From the NCBI GenBank assembly GCA_028015205.1, contig CM051511.1:1426001-1490000 (forward strand): DNA of 64,000 nt. The letters run 5' to 3'. The stretch's first letter is position 1. Each line of letters opens with the position of its first letter. The notes under the pieces are model-generated. The model was not told the DNA's origin and made no database searches. It saw only the letters and a program-made list of their open reading frames with translations. Positions 1 through 13,339 of this stretch are shown here, piece by piece. Position numbers and translations under genes: made by a program. This DNA comes from Mytilisepta virgata. Lineage: Eukaryota > Mollusca > Bivalvia > Mytilida > Mytilidae.

Positions 1-127
1 TAATAATAATAATTTAGAGTTATCTCCCTTCCATCAAATATATTTCTATAAATAATTTACAATAGGTATATGAATTAATTTCATTAATATTTATTAATAA
101 GCAATGAAACAGATAATAGGAAAGGTC

Positions 128-690
128 AACAATGACATACCAATCAATCAATGCCATCCGACAGAGATGTAACCTAAAAGAGCACAAAACAAGTTGGGAA
201 CAACCCTATGAGGGATAAATTTCAAGTAAATTTAAAGTAATTTTTAGAAAGCCAATTTTAAATCAAAAAGGGAACATCTGCATATAATTTGCTACAACCT
301 TCCTCAAACAACCCCAGGTGTATCTTTTCTGGTTAAAACAAAACATGAACAGCAAATATGGTAACTTAATGGACATGTGGTGTTTTCTAAATTGTAGATA
401 TAAATATTGTTCTTTGGGAAAAGTTGAAGAATTAAACATGAATTTTTCCCCTTTAAAAAAAAAGTAAATGTTTAAAAACTTTAATTTTTATCACTTGAAA
501 TTTACCCCTAATATAAGAGGGAAATTCGTAAATTATAAAAGGTTACCCACTTCTGAATGTTTGCTCCCAACTTGAACACAAACATAAACACATCAGAGAG
601 TCAGGATGTACAAACATTGAACAGTGGTGCGGTTAAAACAGTTTTATGGGTAACTGAACCTCTCACTTATCTGCCATGACTCTCTGATGT
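128..690 (+). repeat. Dispersed repeat, copy 1 (shared with 8480-8650)
   Basis: Two blocks recur near 8.5 kb: the block with GTCAACAATGACATACCA at about 135-152, and the block with ACATAAACA...CAGAGAGTCAGGAT at about 580-612 followed by a GGTTAAAAC-like stretch. Between them no coding signal is visible. Any remaining 3' exon of the TRIM gene here would have to be short; none could be identified. Confidence 0.45.
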
Positions 691-784
691 ATAAAAACAT
701 ACAATAAAAGCCAACAAAGTATGATTACCAACAATTTATACTTATGAAGTGCTCCTTCTAAAAGTGTTCAAAATAAATTTCACT

Positions 785-965
785 AAAGATTTCACCCTTT
801 AACCTTTTGGTCATTTTGGCATTTTTTATTTTTCTTTTCCAAGTTTTTGGATTATTGTTTTTGCTTTTCAACATTTTAGATCTTGAGCACAACTGATGAG
901 TCATAAATCAATGAAATATGCACATCTTGTGCATTGAATTAGTATCATAGGATTTGTTTATTTCA
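785..965 (+). repeat. Dispersed repeat family 'CACAACTGATGAG', copy 1
   Basis: A run with TTTTGGTCATTTTGGCATTT, then TTGAGCACAACTGATGAGTC, then a tract ending near ATTAGTATCATAGGATTT. The same order of words is at 54830-55020 (plus), reversed at 10255-10460 and 32420-32590, and in fragments at 53570-53650, 54035-54080, 55090-55220 and 63880-63950. Here it lies in TRIM intron or 3' sequence. Confidence 0.7.
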
Positions 966-1020
966 CTAGTTATGACACATTTAAATAATAATTTAGAAGA
1001 GATTTTTTTGAACAACTCAC

Positions 1021-3095
1021 CTCAAGAAAATCAGGAATATTTTCTTTGAGAAGCTCCTTGGCAAAATTCTGTAAAGCTTGAGATGACCCTTGTATTCGTT
1101 CAATGACCTTGATCATGTCATCCATATCGTTCTGACGAATTCTCTCCTCGTATTCAAGGTCAGCTAAGAAGAAATTCCGTTTATTTTCTATTTCGGCCAA
1201 TAAAGCATCACAATGCATGTTTATTTCATCACGTCTTCTGTTAATGGTTTGCTATAATGAAACATATGTATTATTTTATTATACACATTTCAAATAGTTG
1301 CAGACATCTCCGGTATAATAAAATAATAAAATGATTTTAATTTATCTCTAAACTATTTAAAAAACTGTTCAACATTACACATGATTAATAAATTGTCTTT
1401 TTGTCCCTTATTAAAAAACCTGTTCATATCTTCTGGTGATATTTTGAAAGAAAACTTGGGTTTTTATTATAGATTGACTTACAACCCACAGTTTACTGCA
1501 TTAAAATCCTGTTTTTTTTCACATTATCTAACAATACTTAAACAAATATTAAAGTTCAAAGAACACCTCTTAATATAAAGAGCACTTGATGAATTATCCA
1601 ACTGCAAGAATTTATTCTTTTGGAAATGTGAGGATATGGGGTATCTGTCAATAAAACATTGAACGCACATTACCTGACAACTGACTATCTGTTTGATGAA
1701 AAAAATACAATTGTATGGGTAAGAATTATCATCTTGAAGCAAAAAAGACTTCCTTTCTCTATATAACAATAACAAAATTGCACTGATTTGACAGATTAAG
1801 AAACAAAATATATAGAAAGAATATATAATGGAGTCGATTTCATACCTGCATATCTTTTAGATGATCTCTCTGGCACTTTAAGGCTGTTGTCACTTGAGTT
1901 TGACCAGATTCCAATTTAGATAAACCGTCTTTCAGGGTTATCTGAAAGAAGTCAATTTAAAAATTAGAGTTATCTCCCATGAACCAAAATGCAAACTGCT
2001 AGTACCATCTGATTGATAATTAAGTATGAAAGTTAATAAACTTTTATATCTTTTATCATCCATCTTCATTTCTATCACAAAATTAACAAACAAAATCTAA
2101 TTGAAAGCATTCTAATAGTCTGGCTTTCTCCAATAATAAAAAGCAGTCCTTCGTTGCCTTGAAAATCCAATAAAAACCCAATGAATTAAAAGAACCCAAG
2201 AAAAGCATTTAATTTACAATGTTTTAATTGTTCATCATGTCAAATTTGCATAATAATATATGCTAATTTTAAAATATGGAATAGCAGTTACTTTGTTTAT
2301 TATTGAATTTTACATTTTCTAATTTACCTTTTTATCTGTGTAGGCATCTTCAATCAACATCATATTATGACCTCTATGGCACTCCATAATTTTACACTTA
2401 GAACAACAAGTCTGTGAACAATCTGAGCAATACAAAGTTAATTTAATTTTATGTAATGAGCACTTTCCTGAGTGAGAATATGATATTATATGGTCTGATT
2501 TTTTTGTGAGATCTTTTCTAGGTTCTACTAAGTCATGACTTGAATACGGTTCTTTTGATGGATGCGACTGTCTTAAACACCGGCCACAGTAAGACATACC
2601 ACAGTCTAAGCAAGATTTTTTGGCAAGTCGTTTGAGCGATGAATGACACTGTTCACATAGAACAGGATTTTCTGGTATCTCTTCTTTAATTGGTTGATCT
2701 AAAACTTCACTAACAGGTGAAGGTGATCGTTTCTGCTTCTCTCTTTCCCCTTTCAACTGATCTTCCTTGTATCTACATATAATATTTTCAAGGGCTAAGA
2801 CTCTTGGCAGACTACTTATTCCTCCACTAACATAACAGTTGTCTCTACAAACTGGGCATCGTATAAAATTGAAATCAAATAAATGCTCGGCACATGGCTC
2901 TCGGCACAACACATGAGAACAAGGAAGAATTATGGGATACGAGTAAAGCTCTAGACACACAGGACACTGTAGATCATCATCAACATCCATCTTGGAAATT
3001 CTGTCTTTGTTTGGCGATTTGTCAGACTCTGAATGATGTGTTGCCACTGGTCCAATTGTCCAGTCTATAGAAGAGCAGATGGAAGCATTATTGTT
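1021..3095 (-). CDS. TRIM-type RING/B-box/coiled-coil E3 ubiquitin ligase, 5' part (three exons; 3' end outside window)
   Basis: Seen: three exons join in phase 0 on the minus strand. Exon A is 3095-2328 (acceptor after TTTTCAG, donor GTAAAT). Exon B is 1941-1846, 96 bp. Exon C is 1251-1021, 231 bp, donor GTGAGT. The likely start is ATG at 2990, just before the RING; an open frame continues upstream to the acceptor, so a further 5' exon is possible. From that start, RING is residues 9-48 (CPVC...CPVC), B-box 1 about 112-150 (CEQC...CLDC...CGRC), B-box 2 about 177-210 (CSLH...CSDC...CSKC...HRGH), then a coiled coil to residue 330. Known: TRIM proteins are cytoplasmic E3 ligases; many TRIM genes carry 96-bp and 231-bp coiled-coil exons. 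RING and linker look closest to the TRIM9/TRIM36/MID group, but the C-terminal domain (COS-FN3-SPRY, NHL or other) is outside the window, so the subclass is open. Confidence 0.85.
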
Positions 3096-3257
3096 CTGAA
3101 AACAAAACAAACAAATATTTATTTGAAATATTTAAAATTTTATATATAATACTGACAGTAGAACATCAGTTACTTTAAACTTATTTTATTGTCAAAACAA
3201 AAGACAATTTGATCAGACACAAGTTAATAAACTTATAATTGTCTTCTCCAAGTTACA

Positions 3258-3467
3258 TACTGTAAATTCAGAAATTATTGCGTGCATTTATTATTGCGAT
3301 TTAGTCATTTTAGACCAAAATACGATTTTAATTTTTGCGATATTGAGAAATACCCAACTTCATTCATATAAAAAATTCCAAAATGCGAGCTTAAATTATT
3401 GCGATTACAGCCCTGTTGCATTTTTCGAAATAATAAAAACATTGTAATAATTTCTGAATTTACAGTA
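3258..3467. mobile_element. MITE with about 23-bp terminal inverted repeats
   Basis: The left end TACTGTAAATTCAGAAATTA is matched inverted by the right end (TAATTTCTGAATTTACAGTA). Total length is 210 bp. The interior repeats the word ATTATTGCGATT in both orientations. There is no coding capacity. It sits just upstream of the RING exon, in an intron or the 5' flank of the TRIM gene. Confidence 0.8.
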
Positions 3468-4560
3468 TATAAAATATTACATAAATGACAAAAAATCATA
3501 AATTGTAACTAAAGTTATCACTATAAAATATAAAACATAACATAATAGATATATGTAATTGTAATTGGTGAAGTAAATCTCTTTGTGCAAGTTGTTGTCA
3601 TGGAAAATGGTGAAGTGTTCAAGACTGATTGAATCTTTTCCAGTCCAGTATAAATTTTTGAACAGAAAGTAATAGTTGTACATTTGTTTCATAATCGCAT
3701 TCTGCAGATCCATAAAGGATAATGCTAATATCCGGTTCTAAACCTATACTGATATATTTCCTTAAATTTTACATAGTCCAAAAATCGGAGCCACAAAATC
3801 CAAAGAACTAAAGATCAATTTGGTGTGGCGCCTTAATTAAAAAGAAATAAATGAGAAGTTTGTCTCTTCAAATGTTTCTGCTTATCTGTAATTGATCTAG
3901 CAACAATATTTCTGAAAGCATAATGCTTATAAATTTGTGCATTTTAAAAGAAGGGATAATTGAGGTAATAATTAAATGTTAATCCATGGCTGTTTGGTGA
4001 TTAAAGTTATACTACTTTGCATTTTGTGTATTCAGTTGAAATTCTGTCGTATAAGACCTTACTTAAAAAAATTCAAAAAAGAGTTCCTTATTTATTTGAT
4101 GCTCAGGTATATTGATGATTTAATTTAACATTACATAACCAGAAATATATAATATTTGAATTTAAAAACTGGTACAATTTTCATATGTTTACATGTCATA
4201 TCAATTATTAATTTTTGCCAAGAAATTAAAGATTCTGATTAAAATGGATATACATAATCCTCTAAGAAGCTAAATAATTTTTTAAGCCTAAACAGTCAAA
4301 TTTTCAAATATACTTTTAACGAAACACTAAACTTGTTAAAACTGAAGATCTACATGCATAATTCTGACATTAAATTGCTGTCTACAAAATCAAGTAAGGA
4401 TTGGAAGATTTCAATTATTGACAAATATCTGTGTTCCTGTGATTCTCTGCAATTTTGATCCTTAAAAAGTTAATAAACTGAACATTAAAATCATAGGACT
4501 GAGTATTAGTAAGTTTCTATAAAAATAATCTGTGAATAAAATGCATAATCCACTTAGAAC
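3468..4560. other. Non-coding stretch, nothing recognised
   Basis: A+T-rich sequence without a convincing exon, RNA gene or bounded repeat. It could be TRIM first intron or intergenic DNA. Confidence 0.5.
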
Positions 4561-4890
4561 ACCAGATCTGATATAAATATTTATTTGAAATGCAAAATTA
4601 TACCCAAAGGGTTGACAGAATTGTTTAAACATTAACATAACATAAATACAAAGTAGAACGGAAATAAATCAAATAATGTGAAAACAAATACACTATGGAA
4701 TTTTTATATAAATGGAGCAACAAACCACATAGGATCGTTAGAAGATAAAATGATTTTTAATTTTTCAAATGGTTAATAATTATTTATACTTGGTTGTGTT
4801 TCAATGAAACAATCCTGTTTTAACATGTCATATTTTGGACAATTGAAGAAGAAATGTATTTCATCTTCTATCTTATAATAATGTGAGTAG
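4560..4890 (-). pseudogene. 3' end of a LINE retrotransposon (degraded)
   Basis: On the minus strand, 4874-4773 reads KIEDEIHFFFNCPKYDMLKQ and runs on to a stop codon. The IEDExHFFFxC word is typical of the cysteine-bearing C-terminal tail after the reverse transcriptase in animal LINEs. Downstream (to about 4565) is A-rich 3' UTR-like sequence. No upstream reverse-transcriptase frame was found, so this is a 5'-truncated dead copy. A related tail is at 20.9-21.4 kb. Confidence 0.65.
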
Positions 4891-7100
4891 AAAACTTACA
4901 ATAAATTAGCAGTTTGATGAGATGTTAAAAATGGATTGAATCAGTATAAAATTAAATGCCAAATGGTGGGTTTTCAATTTTTAATGCAATAATTACAGTT
5001 AAGGCCTCAAATAAAATGTGCGTCATTTTCAATCAAACCCTTAAATAAACATAAATATTAGCAGTATTTTTTACACAGCAGCTTTAAATCACCATAATAC
5101 TGAAAAAAATGAAGTAAAAGTGATTTTTTTTATTTTTGGCAAGTAAAGTAACAGGCTTAAAATGAAATAAACTTTGATTAACCCATATTTCAATCTTGCC
5201 TGAATTTGCTGTGTCGTAATTGAGACAAATGTCAAGTCTTAAAATACCATTTATGAAATTAATGTAAATCAATGAATGTAGAATTTTTGAATCAATTTAA
5301 TGAGAGACATATTGTTTTATATGTCTCTGATTGAAATAAAGTAATGGAACTCACACCTTTTATAAAAAAAGACCAGAAATTGCAGAGAATTTATTAAAAT
5401 TAAGACTGCATCTGAACATACCGTAATTTGTGTAAATTCTGTCATACTCCAATTTGAACTATCGTAGGAATAATCACATGGAGTATATGTAAAGAATGCC
5501 ATGTTTGCACATATAAAACTTTGACAGTAACAGAAACAATATCTCTACCTATCTCACACTTTTCTTAATTTAATAATACACAAATATATCCTATAATCTA
5601 AACATAATCCACATATCAGCTTAAGATTAAAGTTAATCCTTTTTCACTGTGAAATCCAATAAAGAATTGTCAAGCTAAAATCTACCTTTTATTCTAATTA
5701 CCATGTACAATCAATACACAACGGAAGCAGAAAATTAAACTCAAGCCGGAGATGTTTACAGAACTAAAGTACACTGTTGCGATGGCTTATTAATTTTAAT
5801 GTTGCATAAAATTGTTGATCAATACCGTACTAGACACAGCAAGTTGTTTAATTTAATGATTCAAGTTTGCATATTGAATTTTTTTGTGTGAATTAAAGTC
5901 AATAGGAAACCTTACAACTATGAGGGATCTCAACATAAAACTTAAATTTATTTTTTTTAATTACGGAAAAAAAAATACACTTAAACAGTATTTGCCATAT
6001 TGTATTAAATTAAGAAATATATGCACTCGCTGAGTAACAGTGCCAATAGAGAAAGTTCAATATCATTCAAAATTATGCAGTGTTTTACCTCTGTAGCAAG
6101 TCAGAGATTATCATATCATTCAAACGTGTCGAATTTGGAGAAATATGAACTTGATAATACATTAAGATTCAAATGGAAAATCTTCTAAGGGGAAATAACC
6201 CATTTTCTATCACAAAATTTGGAGAAAGCCTTATACTAATTCAAAAATTCAAAATGAAAAGTAATATTTTGGCCAGTAAAGGTGTTTTTTTTACAACTTG
6301 TGTGTGTGGTGAGGGGGGGGGGGGGGGGGGCAAATAAAACATACAGAATAATAAATCTCTTATCTTCTATTATGCTGATATTAGTTGAACAAGGCAAAAT
6401 AGAACTTTTTGAACTCACAACAGACTTGTTAATTAACACATACATGTATAATGGTACAGAATAGAACAGATTCGATAACTTATTTAAAATTTATAATAAG
6501 TAATACTTTGTTATAATATATTAAAAATTTATATTGATTTGCTTTACCTTTTTAAAGAATCAGAATATGTCTCTTCAAACCACATACAAAATGTCAAACA
6601 GTTTTACATGAAATGATTCTAAAAGTTGCTGCATAGAAACTGAATGCTTCAAAACTTCAATCTAGGCAAACATAATTCTTTTTTTTTCTCAGTATTCCAT
6701 TCATCAAGTAAAAAGTAAGTCAACCCTTTTCATATCTAGCATAAATTTCTTTTAAATGCAATTCATTTAATGAAAATCAAAATTAGAGGATGTAAATTTT
6801 TAAAATAGAAATTAAAATTATACAAACATATAATCAAAATTAAATTTCTGTCATACAATTGATGCTTTATAAAATAAACAGACCATTTAAATATATTAGG
6901 GTTATAATTGATATGTTTGTCAGCTATAAATCAAATATCCTCCAAAAGTCAAATTTTTAAACAGCATATTGCATATTTTGATCACACTATATTTCACTGA
7001 GGCCTATTAAGAAAATTTTTGATTTAGGGGAAACCTGAAATTCTACCTAAAATTTTTACTTTAGCTATTATTTTCTTTGAAAATTTAACAAAAATGAAAC
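4891..7100. other. Non-coding stretch with an 18-base poly-G tract
   Basis: No exon is recognised. The only marked structure is a run of 18 G at 6313-6330. It creates the two overlapping glycine- or proline-rich frames seen there, which I do not consider genes. Confidence 0.5.
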
Positions 7101-7109
7101 ATTAATGCT

Positions 7110-7560
7110 GCCACATTATGATAGTTGGCAGTTTGAGTAAAAAGATTCATTTCTGAAGATTACCAAACTTGGATCATTATTGTCATTTGGTTGAATCTGG
7201 TCCACTTTTTGCAGACCAAAATGATCTTCAAGCAAATGTTCGAGTTGGATATACCATGGATAAATGCTGCCAGCTTCAGTTAAAATCAGATGGATAGGCC
7301 TTGACAAGATTTTCTGCAGGGTCTATATTAAGCTTACTTTGTAATGGCCATCTTGGTTTAAAGACTTGGACTCTGAAAGAAGCACACCTAAGGACAAATT
7401 GCCTTCAAATTAGTTCTAATTGGATCAATGGTTTCTGAGAAGACCTGATGGCCATCCAAGGATTGGTGAACAATATCAATGTATAAAATTTGGAAATTAG
7501 GCCATCTATTAACCATTGCTGAAAAAGTTTGGTACCAAGTTGCTTATATATCTAGTGGTT
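7110..7560. repeat. Probable old repeat with gene-like composition
   Basis: This stretch is less A+T-rich than its flanks and contains degenerate internal repeats (AAACTTGGATCATTATTGTC, later TTTGGTTGAATCTGGTCC and TTGGATCAATGGTTTCTGAG). That style is common in tandem-repeat elements of bivalves and is also seen at 57.7 and 61.1 kb. Open frames are short and broken. No second copy is in the window. Confidence 0.35.
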
Positions 7561-7939
7561 TTTTTTAACAACAGACCAGAATTTTTATGCATATTTTCAT
7601 TTAGGATCCTAAATTACACTTAAGTGGATGACAACAATGGATGGAAAAAGCTCTCAGTAGAATTATGGTCCATATTTTTTTTATTTATTGATTTCTCTCT
7701 TATTAGAAGAAATACGGTAATAACATATATACTTATTTTACCTGTAATTCCTAACTATATTTTAATTTCTAAAGGAGGATGTAACTATCGATTATTCCTT
7801 TGTAGCATTTTATATTCAGACATTAAGAATCAATTACAGTTTTATAAATTATTGGATCAAGGTGTATGCTTCTTTATTTATTGATGTAAGGAGAAGGGGG
7901 ACATTCTTTTCTATTTAATCAATAAAGTTCATTTTTCCA

Positions 7940-7962
7940 CCCCCCCCCCCCCCTTCCCCCCC
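7940..7962. repeat. Poly-C tract
   Basis: Long C run with two interrupting T, in otherwise featureless A+T-rich sequence. Confidence 0.9.
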
Positions 7963-8283
7963 TTCTGTCATCTTATGTTTACACATAAGATGTACAATTT
8001 TCAAATAATATTACTTTATCTAGTTAAATTATAGAATTGTTTTCCTGCGAGCTTCCAAGAACCACCAGTATTTGTCTCATACTTATCGATGACCTTAGAT
8101 GGCTTTTCAGTCATTTTGGTACATGTATTTGAATCTGGTCTACAATGATTTAATTTTTTTAAGATTTCCATATGTTTTATACCATATGCACTGCTGATAA
8201 GACTGAAATGTACATACATGTATAGGAAACTAATATCAAAGAATCTTTCATTTTTTAATATACATCAATCCACATAATAAGCC

Positions 8284-8440
8284 AATGAGGAACCAGAGTG
8301 AGTTATCTTTGCCTAACCAATGTAGGAAAGGGAGATAATTAAATTCTCTCCCTTTTGTCCTGAGGCTAAAAGGGAGACAAATTTATTATCTCCCTTACCT
8401 ACATTGGTTAGGAAAAGATAACTCACTCTGGTTTCTCATT
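8284..8440. mobile_element. 157-bp palindromic MITE, copy 1
   Basis: The left arm starts AATGAGGAACCAGAGTGAGT and the right arm ends in its near-perfect complement. The inner arms (CTAACCAATGTAGG, GGGAGATAA) are also inverted, so the whole element folds as one hairpin. A second copy of the same length is at 18903-19059 and a shorter one at 36659-36782. It is non-coding. Confidence 0.9.
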
Positions 8441-8479
8441 TTAAAATAAACTGTAAAACAATAATTGGATAACAGAAAT

Positions 8480-8650
8480 TGTCAACAATGACATACCAAA
8501 AAAAAATACACATAAAAGAGCATAAAACATAAACATAACTACAACAGAGTGTCAGGATAGTTTCACTTGGTACGGACACTGAACTGTGATGGGGTTAAAC
8601 CAGTTTATTGAGTACCCAAACCATTAAAAGCAATTACATCTGATCCCAGA
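8480..8650 (+). repeat. Dispersed repeat, copy 2 (shared with 128-690)
   Basis: Contains GTCAACAATGACATACCA, AAAAGAGCATAAAAC and CAGAGTGTCAGGAT in the same order as the copy at 128-690, with the middle deleted. It abuts MITE copy 1. Confidence 0.5.
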
Positions 8651-10250
8651 TGTACATTCTGATAAATATCTCTTAACTCCTGAATTTTTTTTTACAAAAT
8701 TAAAGTTTTAAATTACTAGTCTCCTAATGTGTTTGGATTTTAGGGTTTTACTACACTTTCAGTGAAATTTGGTATATTGTAATTTACAGATCATAAGGGG
8801 TTGTGTACAAAATCTTTCAGCCATATAAATCAATTGACAGTGTTCCAGATAAATAGTAAGCTTGAAAAAGAAGGGTGCATTGGGATGTTGTTAGATCTCC
8901 TATACGCAACATGAAAACATTAGGAGCAAGTGTTGAGATCTAATTTTTATTATATTGTCCTGGTCTCAGGTTTGAATTTTATCATATGTATGTAGAAGTG
9001 AAATTTAAACTTCTATTACTATAAGATTTAAAACATTACTTTGAAAGATTTATAGATGACTCATTTATGAGAGACCCTTAAAATCACCATCTTAATCCGG
9101 TATAGCAATGACCCTCTTTATTTATAGGTAATTCAAGTTCAATTTCATCTTGTCACAAAATTTGCAGTATCAAAATGTCATCAAAACAGTTTCCTTTAAA
9201 GTTTAATCAGTAAAAGTTTTAGAGATGATCTGTAAACACTTAAGAGATTAGATACATTGTGAACAAACAAAGGGAGACAACCATGAAGTGGTTAAGTCAA
9301 CGTTTTATGACCATAATACCATTATAATTCGTTTTATGTATATATGAAAAGAAAATTTCTGATACATATAAATATTGATGTTACCAAGTTTCTAAATTTA
9401 AGGTCAACAATTTTTATTATTAAGACATTCATGTACTCAGTAAGTAATTTTAACAAAGAAAACGTTTAAACTGGTTTAGGCTTGTTTATGGACTGAAATG
9501 GTGTACTTTTACAATCTTCTGATACATGAACAAATATGTTAATTCTGATATACTAAATTTTTGTGGGTGCAGTGAAACCACAAACATAACTATGGTTCAT
9601 ATTGTATTAGGCCAAATAAAATAATCCTCTGTTTCTGGTAACCAGACAACATCAGCCTGGAGATACCACTTGATAATATTGCTGGATTTGTCTTGATTGC
9701 CATTTTAAATAATATAACAACCAATTTCAGCGGCATAATAACAATTTTTCATCAAATCACAAGAATTTATCGAATAAATTAATTCACAGTACTGTGTCAT
9801 TCAAGAAGAATACTTAAAAAGAACACACATGTTGATATAAGTAAAAATAATAATATATGATTTGAGAAAAATTTGCTGTTAGTTGACAAAATCATTAAAA
9901 TACTGATAAAATCTCCAAAAAGTAAATTAAAGTAGTTTTAGACCATTAACCTCATGCAACAGAAATCAGTCACACTGTATAGATCAAACGACATGATAAC
10001 AAGATTGTTTAAATGATATGTACAATATATTGATAAAAGTCATTTTGCAAGAGTAATCAAGGTGCATAACTCCATCTTAGCTGATCAGAGATAGTTAGAA
10101 ATAATTCAAATGGTAGAAAAGTAAGACTTTATGGTTTTGAGGAATTTCAAGGAATGGGAATTGAAAATTTTAATAAAATTAAGCAATTTTTAAATATAAA
10201 AGGTCACTCTCAACCCCTAAAATGTGAGTTAACACATTGATTATAGTTAG
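8651..10250. other. Non-coding stretch, nothing recognised
   Basis: A+T-rich, no exon-like reading frame, no inverted or tandem repeat of note. Confidence 0.5.
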
Positions 10251-10254
10251 CATG

Positions 10255-10460
10255 TTTAGTATTGAACATTTTTGAATAAAATGTCTCAATTTACAATTCA
10301 TCAGTTGTGCTAAATTATGATCATGGCCTAGAAGGTTGAAAACCTTAACAATAATCCAAAATCTTGAAGACTATCTTCCAAAATGCCAAAATAACTAAAA
10401 TGGAATAAAGCCAAAATAATCTAAGTGGTTAAATTAAAAAAAATGATCTTTGAATATTAC
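10255..10460 (-). repeat. Dispersed repeat family 'CACAACTGATGAG', copy 2
   Basis: Reversed copy of the family at 785-965: TTCATCAGTTGTGCTAAATT, then ATAATCCAAAATCTTGAAGA, then CCAAAATGCCAAAATAACTA. Confidence 0.7.
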
Positions 10461-10989
10461 ATCAATCCTCCCTTTTCTTTAGTTCCATTCCGAAAATGAT
10501 CGTGATATTTCTTATCAAGTGTATAAATGACCGTGTCAATTGTCACTACATGTCATCCAAAATGTACAAATATTGATATAAAATATTATAAAGTCTTCTT
10601 TAAATTGTATTTCTTTAAGCTAAATTACCCATTCTAAGTTGGTAATGTGTTAATGGTGTTTGCTAAACTTACAAAATATCCAGTTCAAATAGTACTATAT
10701 TAAATAAAAAATTCACCAATCCTGCAATGGATGAAATGTGGATAATTTCATTGTTTTTAAACTAAAATAAAAACATTCCAAATATCATGGTCTGGGAATA
10801 ATTTGCTTGTACACTTACATATTAATCTGGTAAGGCCAAATAAAAATACATGTATAAGTTTTTAGGGTTTCCCTACCAACCCTACTTTTTTTGTGCCTAT
10901 TCACATTTTTGTACAAGCACCCTTAAAAAATCATACCATTGGGACATATCATATGCAAAATATTTATTAAAAATTCGTAAGGGTTCCGC

Positions 10990-11790
10990 GGAACCCAGTG
11001 TCTCGCCTACTTTTGATGTGGTCTATATTTTCAGTGTGATAGGTGAATGCACATAATAGTAAAATTCCTGGATAGTTTAAGAAAGTTATTAAAATTTTAA
11101 AAACTTTAACCACAGAGTGAATGTAATGTTTCCTGGCAGAAAAACTAAGTCCATTTATAAGTAAAATACGGAAAAATTTTTTTTTTTTTTACTAAATTTA
11201 CTTCTGGATACTATATTATGATCATAAACAAGCTTCTGTCCAAGTTTGGTACAAATCCAGGATAGTTTAAGAAAGTTATTAAAATTTTGAAAACTTTAAC
11301 CACAGAATGAATGTAATGTTTCCTGGCAGAAAAACTAAGTCCATTTATAAGTAATATACAGAAAAACAGGAATTTTTATTTTACAAAATTTACTTCTGGA
11401 TACTATCTTATGATCATAAACAAGCTTCTGTCCAAGTTTGGTACAAATCCAGGATATTTTAAGAAAGTTATTAAAATTTTAAAAACTTTAACCACAGAGT
11501 GAATGTAATGTTTCCTGGCAGAAAAACTAAGTCCATTTATAAGTAAAATACGGAAAAACTGGAATTTTTTTTTTACAAAATTTCCTTCTGGATACTATCT
11601 TATGATCATAAACAAGCCTCTGTCCAAGTTTGGTAGAAATCCAGGATAGTTTAAGAAAGTTATTAAAATTTCAAAAACTTTAACCACAGGGTGAATATTT
11701 GTGGACGCCGCCGACGACGACGACGACGGAATGTAGGATCGCTATGTCTCGCTTTTTCGACAAAAGTCGAAGGCTCGACAAAAATGAAAA
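10990..11790 (+). mobile_element. Non-autonomous element with about 191-bp internal tandem repeats (pearl/HINE-like architecture)
   Basis: Seen: a left edge around GTGTCTCGCCTACTTTTG. Then come about 3.4 tandem units, starting near 11067, 11257, 11449 and 11641, each carrying TAGTTTAAGAAAGTTATTAA and AACTTTAACCACAG. A (GAC)n microsatellite follows at about 11705-11729, then a terminal hairpin at 11742-11780 with stem TTCGAC/GTCGAA. Known: the order unique end, tandem repeats, microsatellite, hairpin end resembles the oyster 'pearl' and other Helitron-like non-autonomous elements. Inference: this is a non-coding passenger element. Confidence 0.6.
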
Positions 11791-11799
11791 AAATAAACC

Positions 11800-13330
11800 T
11801 ACCAGTACCCTACCTTTAATAAGCATGAAACCCTAAACACTTATTTTTTTCTTTGGCCTTAAACTTAAAGCTTGTAAGATGAATGAAAGCCAAATGTGTT
11901 TTTAAAAAAACTAAAAGGAATTAAATATTTAAAACGTTTTTTTTTTAATTTTTTATAATTAAATACATCTAAATAAAAAATTGAAAGTCAACTTACAATT
12001 ACCAAGTTTGGTTACAAAAATCCCTGATAAAAATCCTTCTTTACCACACCAAGACTCCTAATCAACTAGTTTTATTTAAATGAAATGATTTCATTGTAGC
12101 CAATTCACCCCTTGTTTGTTTCCAAATCAATCTTATCTCAAACTGTAAATTTTAGATTAAACTTCTCCTATCTTTATATAGAGTAACAGATCTTGAATGG
12201 TTTATTATGGGTACCTTATACCTCGTATATTTGATGCTCGTTGATAAGCCAAGTCCCAACACAATACCGTCTTTAACTTTTACGTAAAGTTTACACAACA
12301 GAATAATGTAATTTTATCGGTGATAATAAGTCATATTATAGCTGCAGTGAAAGTAGAAAAATTATGAGATTTACATAGAGGATAAATTGCACAAAATCCT
12401 TTTAAACTAGTATTTGATAGATGCAAGTATAGGCAAGATGGATATTCTCGGCCATAAAGCACAAAATATTTTACATGTATTTGCATATATACAATATACG
12501 TGCGTTGTCAGAAAATATAAATTTATTTATACGAGCCTTAGAAACTGGTAAAAATGTGAGATCTACAGGGCATTTTGTTTTATATTTTCCATCATATATT
12601 ATGTTTATGATGAAAATGCATATTTATGCAACAGTAAATTTTTATCTGTTATAGAGCATGTATAAAAGTGGAAAATGTCTAGTCTATTTTAAGAAAAAGA
12701 ATTTTTGCCAGGTAATCTAGGGGGAAACATGAAACCAGAAGACAAACTACATATGTGAGGAAAAGGGTATCAGAAAACTTTATTATTCTACTGACCCCTG
12801 ATTATTTAGCCTGTAAATCAACTAATTTCAGGACCAGGACAAAATGCTCTCTCATGTACATTGCGTGTCCGTAACTTTTTTTTAAGGAAGCTTCAGAAGA
12901 TTTAACCATCAATTTTTAAACACTAAAACAGATAAATCTCCCTGATATGAAGTGAAATATGACTCTTTAGAATACTACATGCTGATTTCAGACAATTTTT
13001 TTTTTGTTTCAATTCTTTCCTCTAAACTGCATATTCCCAATATAAAAGGGACATTACATGACACTTACTATCATTTCATTTTTCCAGGGCCAATAACTCA
13101 GGATCACTAATTTTGCTCAATATTTATCATGAAATTAACAAAACAAATAAAGTTTCACACAACTTGAAACATAGATTTCAGGGGAAATAACTCAAAAAAT
13201 TAAAACAGCTATGCTCAATCATTTATGGCGATGGGTTATAAAAAAATTTAAAAACCACTTTTTGTCATTTTTACATAAGTTTTCCAAAAATTCCAACGGT
13301 TTCTTTATCATGTTTATATACTTATACTAA
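11800..13330. other. Non-coding stretch, nothing recognised
   Basis: A+T-rich with homopolymer runs; no supported gene or bounded repeat. Confidence 0.5.
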
Positions 13331-13339
13331 TTGTATTTT

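Noticed and set aside
6236..6464. Opposed frames with poly-proline or poly-glycine
   Set aside because: Caused by an 18-base G run.
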